A stretch of 64,000 bases of DNA from Janthinobacterium lividum. Lineage in GTDB: Bacteria > Pseudomonadota > Gammaproteobacteria > Burkholderiales > Burkholderiaceae_D. Within the stretch, counting starts at the first letter, position 1, and every line of letters starts with the position of its first letter. Of the stretch, positions 37,393 to 46,446 are shown piece after piece. The notes under the pieces were generated by a model, which was not told the DNA's origin, ran no database searches, and saw only the letters and a program-made list of their open reading frames with translations. The position numbers were made by a program, and so were the translations under genes. The stretch is taken from positions 186,001-250,000 of the forward strand of contig NZ_CP075583.1 of NCBI RefSeq assembly GCF_023509035.1. The letters run 5' to 3'.

Positions 37393-40300
37393 ATGTTTGC
37401 CATCGCCCGCTTTGAAGCGCGACAGCGGCTCAAGCTGCTGTCTACCTGGGTGTATTTCCTCATGTTTTTGGCGCTGGCCATGCTGTGGATGGCTGCCGCC
37501 GGCGGCGTCTTCAAGGAAGCGAGCATCAGTTTCGGCGGCAAGTTCCTGATCAACGCACCACGCTCGCTGGCGTTTACCTGCAGCCTGCTGGGCTGCTTCG
37601 GCGCCGTGGTAGTGGCCGCCATGATGGGCCGCTCGGTGCAGCAGGATTTCGAATACGGCATGCAGCATTTCTTCTTCAGCGCGCCGATCAAAAAATACCA
37701 GTACGTGTTCGGCCGCTTCCTGGGCGCCTATCTGGTGCTGGCGGTGGTGTTTTCCAGCATCGTCATCGGTGCCTGGCTGGGCGCCTGGCTGCCCGGCATC
37801 GATCCGGAACGGCTGGGGCCGCAACGGGCGCTGGCCTACCTGATGCCGTATGTGTTTACCCTGCTGCCCAACCTGTTCATCTTTGGCGCCATCTTCTTCG
37901 TCATCGCGGCCCTGACGCGGCGCATGCTGCCCGTGTACATCAGCTCAGTAGTCATGCTGATCGGCTACCTGGTGGCCCCGTCGCTGGCGCGCGACCTCGA
38001 TTACAAAACCCTGGCTGCCCTGATCGACCCCTTCGGCACCACGGCGCTGATACGCCTGACGGAATACTGGCCGAATGCGGAGCGCAATACGCGTCTGGTG
38101 ACGTTAGAGGGCGTGTACCTGCTGAACCGCGTCATTTGGTCCGGCTTCGCCCTGGTGGCCTTGCTGCTCGGTTACTGGCGCTTCCAGTTCCACGCCACGA
38201 CGGACGCGGACGCCGGCAAGCGCTGCAGCGAAGGCGACGTGCCACTGCGCCTGTCGAACGCTTCGCTATCCACGCAGGAAACACCGGACTTCGCGCAACG
38301 CAACCTGGCCGCCCTGCTCGTCAAGATGAGCTGGCTGAACCTGCGCGAAACCATCAAGAACATCTATTTTGTCGTCATCGTGCTGGCCGGCGTGCTGACC
38401 ATGTATGCGGGCGCGCTGGACATGGGCTCCATCTATGGCACGAATACCTATCCGGTGACGGAAAAAGTGCTGGAAATGGTCAACGCTTCGTTCGCCCTGT
38501 TCATGCTGATCATTACCACCTTCTACGCGGGCGAGCTGGTGTGGCGCGAACGGGAAGCGGGCACCAATCTGATGCTCGACGCCCTGCCCGTGCCGAACTG
38601 GCTGCCCCTGCTGTCGAAACTGTTTGCGCTGGTCGGCCTGCAAGCCTTGCTAAGCCTGGTCATCATGCTGTGCGGCATGTCGATCCAGGTCTTCAAGGGC
38701 TATTACCGGCTCGACCCCGGCCTGTACGTGGAATCGCTGTTCCTGTCGCACCTGCCTTACTATGCGCTGGTCGCCGTGCTGGCCATCTTTTTGCAGGTAC
38801 TGATCAATCACAAGTACCTGGCGTATTTCGCCATGATTCTGTACCACATCGCCAGCATCAGCTTTTCCTCGCTGGGCCTGGGCGACCCACTGCTGCTGTA
38901 CGGCAACACGCCGGACTTCGTGTATTCGGCCATGAACGGCGCCGGCCACTATGTGTTGCGAGAGCGCTGGTACTTGCTCTACTGGAGCGGCGCGGCCGTC
39001 ATGCTGACGGTGCTGTCGCTGCTGTTCTGGCCCCGCGGCGCGCAGGACAGCTGGCGCATCCGCCTGCGCCTGGCGCGCCACGGCCTGACGCAAGGCGTGC
39101 TGGCCAGTTTTGCCGGCGGCGCCCTGCTCTTCGTCGGCGCCGGCGCCGTGCTGTTCTACGTCTTCCACGTGGCCAACGATTACAAGTCCGAATTTGCCCG
39201 CGATGCGGACCGCGCCAGTGTCGAGCGTCAGTACCGCAAGTTTGCCACCACGCCGCAGCCGAAAATCACCGACGTGAAACTCGACGTGGCCATCTACCCG
39301 GCGCAGCGCACCCTCATCGTCACGGGCCGCTATGTGCTGCAAAACAAGACCAGCCTGCCGATCAGCCACATTTTTGTGCAGCAAGATCCGACCTCCACCA
39401 TGCGCCTGCGTTTCGATACGCGCGTGCATCCCGGCCTCGATGACGGCAAGCTGGGCTTTTACAGCTACCGCCTGGCCGCGCCGCTGGCGCCGGGCGCCAC
39501 TCTGGGCCTCGATTTCGACGTCCGCTATGCGCCGCGCGGCGTCTTCGGCCTGGGCCAGGACACGCCCGTGGTGGCCAACGGCACCTTCTTCACGAATGCC
39601 GTGCTGCCGCACATCGGCTACCAGCCGCAACAGGAATTGACGGACCCGCGCGACCGCAAGAAACACGGCTTGCCTGCGCGCGAGCGGGCCTTGCCGCGCG
39701 ACGATGCGCGGGGGCTGGCCGACAATTACGTCAGCAACGACGCCGACCGCATCAACTTTGACGCCACCGTCAGCACCGTCGACGGCCAGACGGCCATTGC
39801 GCCGGGCATGCTGGACAATGACTGGATCGCTAAGGGCCGCCATTACTTCCATTACACGATGGAACAGCCGATCCTGAATTTTTACGCGTTCCAGTCGGCC
39901 CGCTACGCCGTCAAGCACGAGCGCTGGCAAGACGTGGCCATCGACGTGTATTACCACCCGGGCCATGAATACAACCTCGATCGTTTCGTGCGCGGCAGCA
40001 AGGAAGCGCTCGAGTACTACACGAAGAACTTCGGCCCCTACCAGCACAAGATCCTGCGCATCGTCGAGTTCCCCCGCTACGCCACGTTTGCGCAATCGTT
40101 CCCGAACACGATACCGTATTCGGAAGGCCTGGGCTTCATCGCCAAGGTGGACGACAAGAATCCGAAAGACATCGATTATCCGTTCTACGTGACGGCGCAT
40201 GAAGTGGCGCACCAGTGGTGGGCGCATCAATTGGTAGGTGGCAATACGCGCGGCGCTACCGTGCTCAGCGAAACCCTGGCCGAATATTCGGCCTTGATGG

Positions 40301-40971
40301 TGATGAAGAAAACCGTGGGGCCGGCCAAGATGCGCCGCTTCCTGCGCTATGACTTGAATCAATACCTGATGGGGCGCAGCGAAGAGCGCAAGAAGGAACT
40401 GCCGCTGGCCGAGAATGAAAACCAGGCCTACATCCACTACAACAAGGGCAGCCTGGCGATGTACTTGCTGCAAGACATCATCGGCGAAGACAAGGTCAAC
40501 GGCGTGCTGCGCGAGCTGCTCAAGACCCATGGCCAGAAAGGCCCGCCGTATGCCAGCGTGACGGCCCTGATTGCCGGCTTGCGCCAGGTCACGCCGCCCG
40601 AGCAGGCTTACCTGATCGACGACCTGTTCGAGAAAATCGTGCTGTTCGACAACCGCGCCCTGTCGGCCACGGCCACGAAACGCAGCGATGGCAAGTACGC
40701 CGTCACCCTCAAAGTGCAGGCGAGCAAATTGACGGCCGGCGAACAGGGAGAGGAACACGACGCGCCCCTGCACGACTGGATCGAGATCGGCGTCGATGAT
40801 GCGAACGGCCATCCGCTGCTGCGCGAACGCCTGCGCATGACGGTGCGCGAAGCTAGCTATACCGTCATCGTCGGCAGCCGGCCCGGCAAGGCGGGCATCG
40901 ATCCCGACAACAAGCTGATCGACCGCAAGCCGGACGACAATATGGTCACCGTCGAGCTCGAAGAACCGTGA
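37393..40971 (+). CDS. ABC permease fused to an M1-family aminopeptidase
   Basis: The product has 1192 residues. The first half (about 1-600) holds two sets of hydrophobic helices like ABC-2 permeases ([20 protein letters not shown] at the start, a second set after about 315). The second half (about 620-1190) is an M1 metallopeptidase domain. The zinc-binding HEVAH is at 936-940, and the third ligand Glu is at 960 in LSETLAEY, 19 residues after His940 (M1 enzymes usually have 18). The catalytic domain is most likely on the outer side of the inner membrane. Fusions of this kind are known from proteobacterial genomes, but the exported or cleaved substrate is not known to me. Confidence 0.92.
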   Translation: MFAIARFEARQRLKLLSTWVYFLMFLALAMLWMAAAGGVFKEASISFGGKFLINAPRSLAFTCSLLGCFGAVVVAAMMGRSVQQDFEYGMQHFFFSAPIKKYQYVFGRFLGAYLVLAVVFSSIVIGAWLGAWLPGIDPERLGPQRALAYLMPYVFTLLPNLFIFGAIFFVIAALTRRMLPVYISSVVMLIGYLVAPSLARDLDYKTLAALIDPFGTTALIRLTEYWPNAERNTRLVTLEGVYLLNRVIWSGFALVALLLGYWRFQFHATTDADAGKRCSEGDVPLRLSNASLSTQETPDFAQRNLAALLVKMSWLNLRETIKNIYFVVIVLAGVLTMYAGALDMGSIYGTNTYPVTEKVLEMVNASFALFMLIITTFYAGELVWREREAGTNLMLDALPVPNWLPLLSKLFALVGLQALLSLVIMLCGMSIQVFKGYYRLDPGLYVESLFLSHLPYYALVAVLAIFLQVLINHKYLAYFAMILYHIASISFSSLGLGDPLLLYGNTPDFVYSAMNGAGHYVLRERWYLLYWSGAAVMLTVLSLLFWPRGAQDSWRIRLRLARHGLTQGVLASFAGGALLFVGAGAVLFYVFHVANDYKSEFARDADRASVERQYRKFATTPQPKITDVKLDVAIYPAQRTLIVTGRYVLQNKTSLPISHIFVQQDPTSTMRLRFDTRVHPGLDDGKLGFYSYRLAAPLAPGATLGLDFDVRYAPRGVFGLGQDTPVVANGTFFTNAVLPHIGYQPQQELTDPRDRKKHGLPARERALPRDDARGLADNYVSNDADRINFDATVSTVDGQTAIAPGMLDNDWIAKGRHYFHYTMEQPILNFYAFQSARYAVKHERWQDVAIDVYYHPGHEYNLDRFVRGSKEALEYYTKNFGPYQHKILRIVEFPRYATFAQSFPNTIPYSEGLGFIAKVDDKNPKDIDYPFYVTAHEVAHQWWAHQLVGGNTRGATVLSETLAEYSALMVMKKTVGPAKMRRFLRYDLNQYLMGRSEERKKELPLAENENQAYIHYNKGSLAMYLLQDIIGEDKVNGVLRELLKTHGQKGPPYASVTALIAGLRQVTPPEQAYLIDDLFEKIVLFDNRALSATATKRSDGKYAVTLKVQASKLTAGEQGEEHDAPLHDWIEIGVDDANGHPLLRERLRMTVREASYTVIVGSRPGKAGIDPDNKLIDRKPDDNMVTVELEEP

Positions 40972-41019
40972 CGAAAATGGCCGCCTGTTCAGGGTGGCCA
41001 CTTTCGGTATGATTGTGCG

Positions 41020-41403
41020 TCAGGCTGCGGCGGAGCGCGTCACCAGGCTCAGGCTGATGCCCATTTCCGTCAGGTGCTGCATGTCGCCCAGAGAGAGGTC
41101 GAGTGGCGCGCCCACCGTATCGTCGCCATTCAACTCCAGTTGCAGCTCAGCCACGATACGCGGCATGGTGAAACTGACGCCGCGCGAGCGGCATTCGGCC
41201 AGGTAGCTGCGTATACGCGAGGGCAATACTTGCGCTTTGGGCGCCTGCGCGATCAGCACTTCGAAGCCGGAATCGAGATGTACGCGATTCGCGCCCTTCG
41301 CCTCGCCCTTGCGCCATTGCCGCTCGGGATCCGTGGGCAAGACTTCGAGGATGGATTTGAGCGTGGGGTCGTCCCCATGCACCGACAGCTTCGCCATATT
41401 CAT
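41020..41403 (-). CDS. Hypothetical protein, possibly DUF4279-like (127 aa)
   Basis: The product is soluble, with no signal peptide. The arrangement LSVHGDDPTLKSILEVLPTDPERQWRKGE near the N-terminus and DMQHLTEMGISLSLV near the C-terminus is reminiscent of DUF4279 proteins, which lack a settled function. The match is by eye and may be wrong. It is convergent with the ABC/M1 gene (48 nt between) and lies downstream of katA on the same strand. Confidence 0.6.
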   Translation of the reverse strand: MNMAKLSVHGDDPTLKSILEVLPTDPERQWRKGEAKGANRVHLDSGFEVLIAQAPKAQVLPSRIRSYLAECRSRGVSFTMPRIVAELQLELNGDDTVGAPLDLSLGDMQHLTEMGISLSLVTRSAAA

Positions 41404-41545
41404 ATTGCAAGACTTTCTAGTCAGGACGCCGCCAGGAAGACGGTGCGATCATCAGACCGACAAGTCTACGCATGGAAGGCAAATATGTCCATACGGCAAT
41501 ATTTTCAATAGTTGATATCCAGCTCTAATTTGTGTTGCATCAAAC

Positions 41546-41569
41546 AGGCGGAACAAGCTTGTTCCGCCT
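41546..41569 (-). terminator. Stem-loop terminator of katA
   Basis: AGGCGGAACAAG and CTTGTTCCGCCT form a perfect 12-bp palindrome 11 nt after the katA stop. Only a short U3 follows on the minus strand, so termination may be partial. Confidence 0.65.
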
Positions 41570-41580
41570 GCAACAGCGTA

Positions 41581-43044
41581 TTACACGGTCGCGCCGCGTG
41601 CCTGCAGGGCGGCGCGCACGCCGGCGCCGTAGGCGGCATCGGCCCGGTCGAAGTGGCCCAGCTGACGCTGCAGGGTTTCAGGCCGCACCTGGCTCAAGGG
41701 ACCGGCCAGGTTGTCGAACAGGTTCTGCTTCGCCTGTGCCGACATCAAACGGAACAGATTGCCGGCCTGCGTGTAATCGTCTTCCGCGCCGCGCCCATCG
41801 TAGCGCGCCGCGCCGCCATCAAGCGCCAGCGCCGGCTCGCCATGGCCCAGGCCTTGCGGCTGCGTGCCTGCCGCCGCCACGTTCGCGTAATTCTGTGCCG
41901 CGCCGCCATTGTTGATGGCCATGCCGCCGTCGCGCTGCTGGTTGTGGAAGGGGCAGCGGGCCGCATTCACGGGCAGATGCTGGTGGTTCGTGCCGACCCG
42001 GTACAGCTGAGCGTCGTGGTAGGCGAACAAACGGCCTTGCAGCATCTTGTCCGGCGAATAGCCCATGCCCGGCACGGCGTTGGCCGGCGAAAAGGCCGCC
42101 TGTTCGACTTCTGCGTGGTAATTGTCCGGGTTGCGGTTCAGCTCGAAAATACCCACCGGCAGCAACGGGAAGTCCGCATGTGGCCACACTTTCGTCAGGT
42201 CGAACGGGTTCCAGCCCGTGCGCTGCTCCCATGCATCGAGTTGCTCCTGCGTCGCCACCTGCAGCTTGACTTCCCACTGGGGGAAGTCGCCACGTTCGAT
42301 GGCGCCGAACAGGTCGCGTTGGGCGTAGTCGGGGTCGGCACCGGCCAGGCGGCCCGCGTCTGCGGCAGGCAGATTCTTGATGCCCTGGCGGGTCTTGAAA
42401 TGCCATTTCACGTACACGCGCTGACCGTCGGCATTGATCAGGCTATACGTGTGGCTGCCGAAACCATCCATGTGGCGGTAGCCGTCCGGCGTGCCGCGGT
42501 CCGAGAACAGCATGGTGACCTGGTGCAAGCTTTCTGGTGCATGGCTCCAGAAGTCGAACATCATCTCGGCCGATTTCAGATTGCTTTGCGGATCGCGCTT
42601 TTGCGTGTGGACGAAATCGGGGAACTTGATCGGGTCCTTGATGAAGAACATGGGCGTGTTGTTGCCGACCAAATCCCAATTGCCCTCTTCCGTATAGAAC
42701 CGCACGGCGAAGCCGCGTGGGTCGCGTTCGGTATCGGCACTGCCGCGTTCGCCACCGACGGTGGAAAAGCGCGCGAAGGTCGCCGTCTGCTTGCCCACTT
42801 CACTGAACAGCTTGGCTTTGGTGTAGCGCGAAATGTCGTGCGTGACGGTAAAAGTACCGTAGGCGCCCGAGCCTTTTGCATGCACGACGCGCTCAGGGAT
42901 GCGCTCGCGGTTGAAATGCTGGAGTTTTTCGATCAGGTGGAAGTCTTGCAGCAGCAGCGGGCCGCGGGGACCTGCGCTGATGGAGTTCTGGTTGTCGGCG
43001 ACGGGTATGCCCGATGCGGTACTGAATGGCGGCTGTTGGCTCAT
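41581..43044 (-). CDS. katA: Catalase, small-subunit heme type
   Basis: The product has 487 residues. It breaks down hydrogen peroxide. The distal His55 lies in VVHAKGSGAYGTF, the proximal heme-ligand Tyr342 in GRLFAYHDAQLYRVG, and the conserved FFIKDPIKFPDFVHTQKRDP stretch is present. The length fits clade 3 monofunctional catalases. No signal peptide, so it is cytoplasmic. The ATG at 43044 has AAGGAAAAG 5 nt upstream, but this site is buried in a 19-bp stem of the leader (see the separate entry). It follows the DsbA-like gene on the same strand. Confidence 0.96.
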   Translation of the reverse strand: MSQQPPFSTASGIPVADNQNSISAGPRGPLLLQDFHLIEKLQHFNRERIPERVVHAKGSGAYGTFTVTHDISRYTKAKLFSEVGKQTATFARFSTVGGERGSADTERDPRGFAVRFYTEEGNWDLVGNNTPMFFIKDPIKFPDFVHTQKRDPQSNLKSAEMMFDFWSHAPESLHQVTMLFSDRGTPDGYRHMDGFGSHTYSLINADGQRVYVKWHFKTRQGIKNLPAADAGRLAGADPDYAQRDLFGAIERGDFPQWEVKLQVATQEQLDAWEQRTGWNPFDLTKVWPHADFPLLPVGIFELNRNPDNYHAEVEQAAFSPANAVPGMGYSPDKMLQGRLFAYHDAQLYRVGTNHQHLPVNAARCPFHNQQRDGGMAINNGGAAQNYANVAAAGTQPQGLGHGEPALALDGGAARYDGRGAEDDYTQAGNLFRLMSAQAKQNLFDNLAGPLSQVRPETLQRQLGHFDRADAAYGAGVRAALQARGATV

Positions 43045-43049
43045 GGCTG

Positions 43050-43108
43050 CTTTTCCTTCGTTGTTGACTAATGGAACTAGTGTAACGAGGTCAACAACAA
43101 AGGAAAAG
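43050..43108 (-). promoter_or_regulatory. katA leader hairpin covering the Shine-Dalgarno sequence
   Basis: In transcript sense, CTTTTCCTTTGTTGTTGAC (43108-43090) and GTCAACAACGAAGGAAAAG (43068-43050) pair over 19 positions, 18 Watson-Crick and one G-U. The loop is 21 nt. The 3' arm contains the ribosome-binding site AAGGAAAAG and ends 5 nt before the ATG. Such a stem should strongly reduce translation unless opened or unless transcription starts inside it. The pairing is seen directly; the regulatory role is inferred. Confidence 0.75.
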
Positions 43109-43111
43109 ATA

Positions 43112-43143
43112 ATTGATTTTATCAAATCAATAGCTATTTACAA
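43112..43143 (-). promoter_or_regulatory. Candidate katA promoter with an overlapping palindrome
   Basis: On the minus strand, TTGTAA (43143-43138, covering the stop codon of the DsbA-like gene) and TAAAAT (43121-43116) are 16 nt apart. Transcription would start near 43109, at the first base of the leader hairpin. A palindrome ATTGATTT/AAATCAAT (43112-43131) overlaps the -10 box and could bind a regulator. It does not clearly match an OxyR site. Confidence 0.45.
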
Positions 43144-43821
43144 TGAGCACCCTTGTGCGTCGCATACGCCGCCCAGTTGCGCCTGCAACTTCGCCGGCTG
43201 GCCCAAAAAGCCCCCGATATCGATCACGGACAACTTGCCGCTGCCATCGTCGAGCACGAAGGTGGGAAAGCCCTGTCCGCCCACCTGCGCCAGCAAGGCG
43301 CGGCTGGCATCGATGTGCTGCTGCGTGGCGGCGCCCGCCTGCTGCGCATATTCGGCCTGGAATGCCGTCCCATCCATGCCCAGCTCTTGCGCCAAGGTCA
43401 CCAGTACGGGCAGGTCGGCGATGCGCAAGCCGTCCACGTAATGGGCGCGCTGCACGCGCTGCAGCATGTCCAGTCCCTTGCCGGCCAATACTTCAGCCGC
43501 CAGGATGGCCGTGATCGGCGGTTCTGAATCCATCATGGCCGTGGTGTCGTTGAGCAAGCCATTCACATAGGCGTCGCCGAAGGGCTGGCCAGACAATTGC
43601 TCAATGCGCCGGTCATGCGGCAGCACATAGCCACGCCATTCGGGCGTGATCTGGCGGCGATTGCTGCCCGTCATCATGCCGCCGCCGTGAAACGCCACCG
43701 TCAGGCCGGGCACGGCGCGCGCCGCCTCGACCAGCGGCGCGGCGCCGTAGCACCAGCCGCACAGGGGATCGAAAATGTAGTGCAGTGTAGGCTTAACAGG
43801 CTCCTGGTTGACGCTTACCAT
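43138..43821 (-). CDS. DsbA-family (FrnE-like) thiol oxidoreductase
   Basis: The product has 227 residues. The thioredoxin-fold active site is Cys21-Gly-Trp-Cys24 in FDPLCGWCYGAAP, and the cis-Pro loop is GGQGFPTFVLDDG. There is no signal peptide, so unlike DsbA it should act in the cytoplasm, like FrnE-type proteins linked to oxidative stress. Its start overlaps the end of the metallo-beta-lactamase-fold gene by 7 nt, which suggests coupled translation. katA follows on the same strand, which fits a redox-stress theme. Confidence 0.88.
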   Translation of the reverse strand: MVSVNQEPVKPTLHYIFDPLCGWCYGAAPLVEAARAVPGLTVAFHGGGMMTGSNRRQITPEWRGYVLPHDRRIEQLSGQPFGDAYVNGLLNDTTAMMDSEPPITAILAAEVLAGKGLDMLQRVQRAHYVDGLRIADLPVLVTLAQELGMDGTAFQAEYAQQAGAATQQHIDASRALLAQVGGQGFPTFVLDDGSGKLSVIDIGGFLGQPAKLQAQLGGVCDAQGCSL

Positions 43822-44684
43822 TTCATTTCACCTTTGGCCACTTTCGCGCTCGTTTCTAAAGCGCCATCGAGGCCCAGGCTTGGGTAGTGCTGTTTCATGG
43901 CCTCGATCAGGGCGGCCGAATTGGCGGCCTTGGCCGTTTCCGCTTCGAATGTCACCAGGTAATCGCGCGTAAAACCGATGCTGTCCGGCGTCAGGCTGGA
44001 ACCGACCTTGAAGTGGCCGGGCACGACGGTGACAGGTTTCAGGGCGGCGATACCGTCCAGGGTCTTGAGCCAGTCCTGGCGCGATTGCAGGCTTTGCGTA
44101 TCGGCCGTCCACACGTGCAAGTTACCAAACAGCACCACGCCGCCGACGACGGCCTTGATCGAGGGAATCCACACATAGGTGCGCGCTGGCGTCGGGCCGG
44201 CGATGTCCAGCGGCTGGCCTTCCAAGGCGATGCGTTTGCCCTTCAACGCTTCCGGAATGACGATGCTTTTCGGCGCATTGTCTTTCAAGATAGGGCCCCA
44301 GTAGGCGACCTTGGCATCGGCCTTGCGGCGGATTTCCGCGACCGTTTCCGGCGTGGCGACGATTTTTGCCTGCGGGAAAGCGGCCTTGATCACATCGAGG
44401 CCAAAGTAAAAATCGGGATCGCTGTGGCTGATGTAGACGGTCGTCAGCTTCTTGCCGCTGGCACGGATTTTCTCCACCAGCTTTTGCGCCTCCGCGCGCG
44501 AAAATTGCGCATCGATCAGCACGGCGTCATGCTTGCCCGCAACCAGCACGGAAGCGACGGGGAAGATGGCCGCTTCGCCCGGGTTGAATACTTCCAGGGT
44601 CAAGGGAGCGCTGGCGGCGGCCGAGGCGGCACCGGCGGCAAACAGGGTGGAAACAAGAACGCTGCTGATGGATTTGGAGAACAT
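43815..44684 (-). CDS. Exported metallo-beta-lactamase-fold protein with a variant metal motif
   Basis: The product has 289 residues with a signal peptide (cleavage near AGAASAAA), so it is periplasmic. The fold is clear from VASVLVAGKHDAVLIDAQFSRAEAQKLVEKI, TVYISHSDPDFYFGLDVI and VVPGHFKVG. The usual HxHxDH metal motif reads HSDPDF (His87, Asp89, Asp91, Phe92), so two of the four ligands differ. It may bind metal in another way or be inactive as a hydrolase. It heads a two-gene unit with the DsbA-like gene and diverges from the alkaline phosphatases. Confidence 0.85.
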   Translation of the reverse strand: MFSKSISSVLVSTLFAAGAASAAASAPLTLEVFNPGEAAIFPVASVLVAGKHDAVLIDAQFSRAEAQKLVEKIRASGKKLTTVYISHSDPDFYFGLDVIKAAFPQAKIVATPETVAEIRRKADAKVAYWGPILKDNAPKSIVIPEALKGKRIALEGQPLDIAGPTPARTYVWIPSIKAVVGGVVLFGNLHVWTADTQSLQSRQDWLKTLDGIAALKPVTVVPGHFKVGSSLTPDSIGFTRDYLVTFEAETAKAANSAALIEAMKQHYPSLGLDGALETSAKVAKGEMKW

Positions 44685-44898
44685 GATGTGCCTTCACAAG
44701 ATGATTGGGATGCATGCATCTTACGTTGCTCAATCCGGTAGAAAAACCCGTTAAAGCGCAATAGTTTGTTGCTTATTTCGATTTAATCATTGATACCATT
44801 GTGCGGTGGCAATCACGGCACAGTGTACTCTTCCAGTAAAGACGTACGCTAAAACAACATGCCAGGCGGACGCGCATCGGCGTATCCAATGTGTCACA

Positions 44899-44932
44899 GC
44901 GTCATGAGGGTGTCACATTGGATTGTTATCTT
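44899..44932 (+). promoter_or_regulatory. Pho-box-like site and -10 box of the alkaline phosphatase operon
   Basis: CGTCAT (44900-44905) and TGTCAC (44911-44916) repeat with the 11-bp spacing of PhoB sites, and a further TGTCAC lies at 44892-44897. A -10-like TATCTT (44927-44932) follows at the distance expected when PhoB replaces the -35 contact. Transcription would start near 44939, about 18 nt before the ATG. Control by phosphate starvation is inferred. Confidence 0.55.
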
Positions 44933-44956
44933 GCTAGCTCTTTCAAACCTAGCCGG

Positions 44957-46417
44957 ATGAACCACATGACACGCAGAAAAATTTCCGTCGCTGGCTGCAG
45001 CGTCGCCATCACCCTGATGCTGGCCGCCTGCGGCAGCGACGCCAAAAAAGAAGAGGTAGTGGCTGAAGCGCCGCCGAAAAACGTCATCTTCTTCCTCGGC
45101 GATGGCATGGGCCTGACCACCATGACGGCCGCGCGCATCTATTCAGTGGGCGAAGACGGTGCGCTGACCATGGACACCCTGCCGGAAACGGCCTTCGTCA
45201 AGACGTTCTCGAACGACGCGCAAGTGACGGACAGTGCGCCATCGATGGCCGCCTACATGACCGGCGTCAAAATGAACAATGAAGTCATCTCGATGTCGGC
45301 CAATACGGTCGCCATCGATCCGGGCGTGGATGCGAACGGCAACAAGCTGGTCAACAAATGCGGCACCGGCAACGGCTCGCCCGCCACTACCTTGCTGGAA
45401 CTGGCCAAGGCCAAGGGCTTTGCCGCCGGCGTCGTCAGCACGGCGCGCGTGACGCACGCCACGCCGGCCGCGACCTACTCGCACATCTGCCACCGCGACC
45501 TGGAAAACGATATCGCCGCAGCCCTGGTGCCAGGCGGCACGGGCTACAACAGCGCGCTGGGCACCACCGGCCTGGAAGTAGTCCTGGGCGGCGGCGCACA
45601 ATTCTTTACGCCATTCAAGAGCGGCGGCAAGCGTTCCGACGACCGCGACCTGGTGGCCGAATTGAAAGCGAAGAGCTACACGATCGCCAACAACGCCACC
45701 GACTTCAAGGCCGTCGATGCGGCCAAGACGGATCGTTTGTTCGGCGTGTTCACTTCCAGCCACATGAGCTACGACCTGGACCGCGATGCAGCCAAGGAGC
45801 CGAGCCTGGCGGAAATGACCACCAAGGCCATGGACGTCCTGGCCAAGAACAAGAAGGGTTATTTCCTGATGGTCGAAGGCGGCCGCATCGACCATGCGCT
45901 GCACGAGACCACGGCCAAGAAAGCGCTGCAAGACACCGTCGCGTTCGACAACGCCATCAAGGCCGCCATCGAGAAAGCCAAGCTCACCGATCCTACCCTG
46001 GCCAATACCCTGATCGTCGTCACGGCCGACCATGACCACACCCTGGTGCTGAACGGCTACGCCAAGCGCACGGGCAAGACGGCTGCCGGCAACCCTGGCG
46101 TGCTGGGCGTGGTGAAGAACTACGTGACCGGCGCGGTCGAGAAAGACCTGGACGGCGCACCGTATTCGATCATCGGCTTCGGCAATGGCGAAAACCGCAC
46201 GCAGTCGAGCCGCGCCGCCATGGCCAGCCTCGATGAAACCGTCACCAGCGCCAATACTTACCACCAGGAAGCCGTGATACGCACCGCGGCAGGCAATGAA
46301 ACCCACGGCGGCACCGACGTCTTCCTGGGCGCCATCGGCAAGGGTTCGGAAACCTTCCTCGGCACCATCGACAACACCAAAGTATTCGGCCTGGTCAAGA
46401 CCGCCGGCGGTCTGTAA
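44957..46417 (+). CDS. Alkaline phosphatase (PhoA superfamily), lipoprotein
   Basis: The product has 486 residues. The signal peptide ends with the lipobox LAAC, so it is probably lipid-anchored. It splits phosphate from organic esters. Metal and catalytic residues are visible: FFLGDGMG, the nucleophile Ser93 in TDSAPSM, GGRIDHALHE, TADHDHTL and ETHGGTDV. An Ala/Glu/Lys-rich linker follows the lipid Cys. The ATG at 44957 is chosen because it lies just after the predicted transcription start; 44966 is an alternative. A second phosphatase gene follows after 29 nt. Confidence 0.92.
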   Translation: MNHMTRRKISVAGCSVAITLMLAACGSDAKKEEVVAEAPPKNVIFFLGDGMGLTTMTAARIYSVGEDGALTMDTLPETAFVKTFSNDAQVTDSAPSMAAYMTGVKMNNEVISMSANTVAIDPGVDANGNKLVNKCGTGNGSPATTLLELAKAKGFAAGVVSTARVTHATPAATYSHICHRDLENDIAAALVPGGTGYNSALGTTGLEVVLGGGAQFFTPFKSGGKRSDDRDLVAELKAKSYTIANNATDFKAVDAAKTDRLFGVFTSSHMSYDLDRDAAKEPSLAEMTTKAMDVLAKNKKGYFLMVEGGRIDHALHETTAKKALQDTVAFDNAIKAAIEKAKLTDPTLANTLIVVTADHDHTLVLNGYAKRTGKTAAGNPGVLGVVKNYVTGAVEKDLDGAPYSIIGFGNGENRTQSSRAAMASLDETVTSANTYHQEAVIRTAAGNETHGGTDVFLGAIGKGSETFLGTIDNTKVFGLVKTAGGL

Positions 46418-46446
46418 TCCCCAAGAGACAAGAATTGGACAAGCAC

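Noticed and set aside
38650..41001. A 783-codon minus-strand frame opposite the ABC/M1 gene
   Set aside because: Antisense shadow of a gene with clear zinc-peptidase and permease motifs; the product is His/Gln/Arg-rich and unlike any family.
43112..43131. OxyR binding site before katA
   Set aside because: The palindrome ATTGATTT/AAATCAAT lacks the spaced ATAG/CTAT quartets typical of OxyR, so I report it only as a possible operator.
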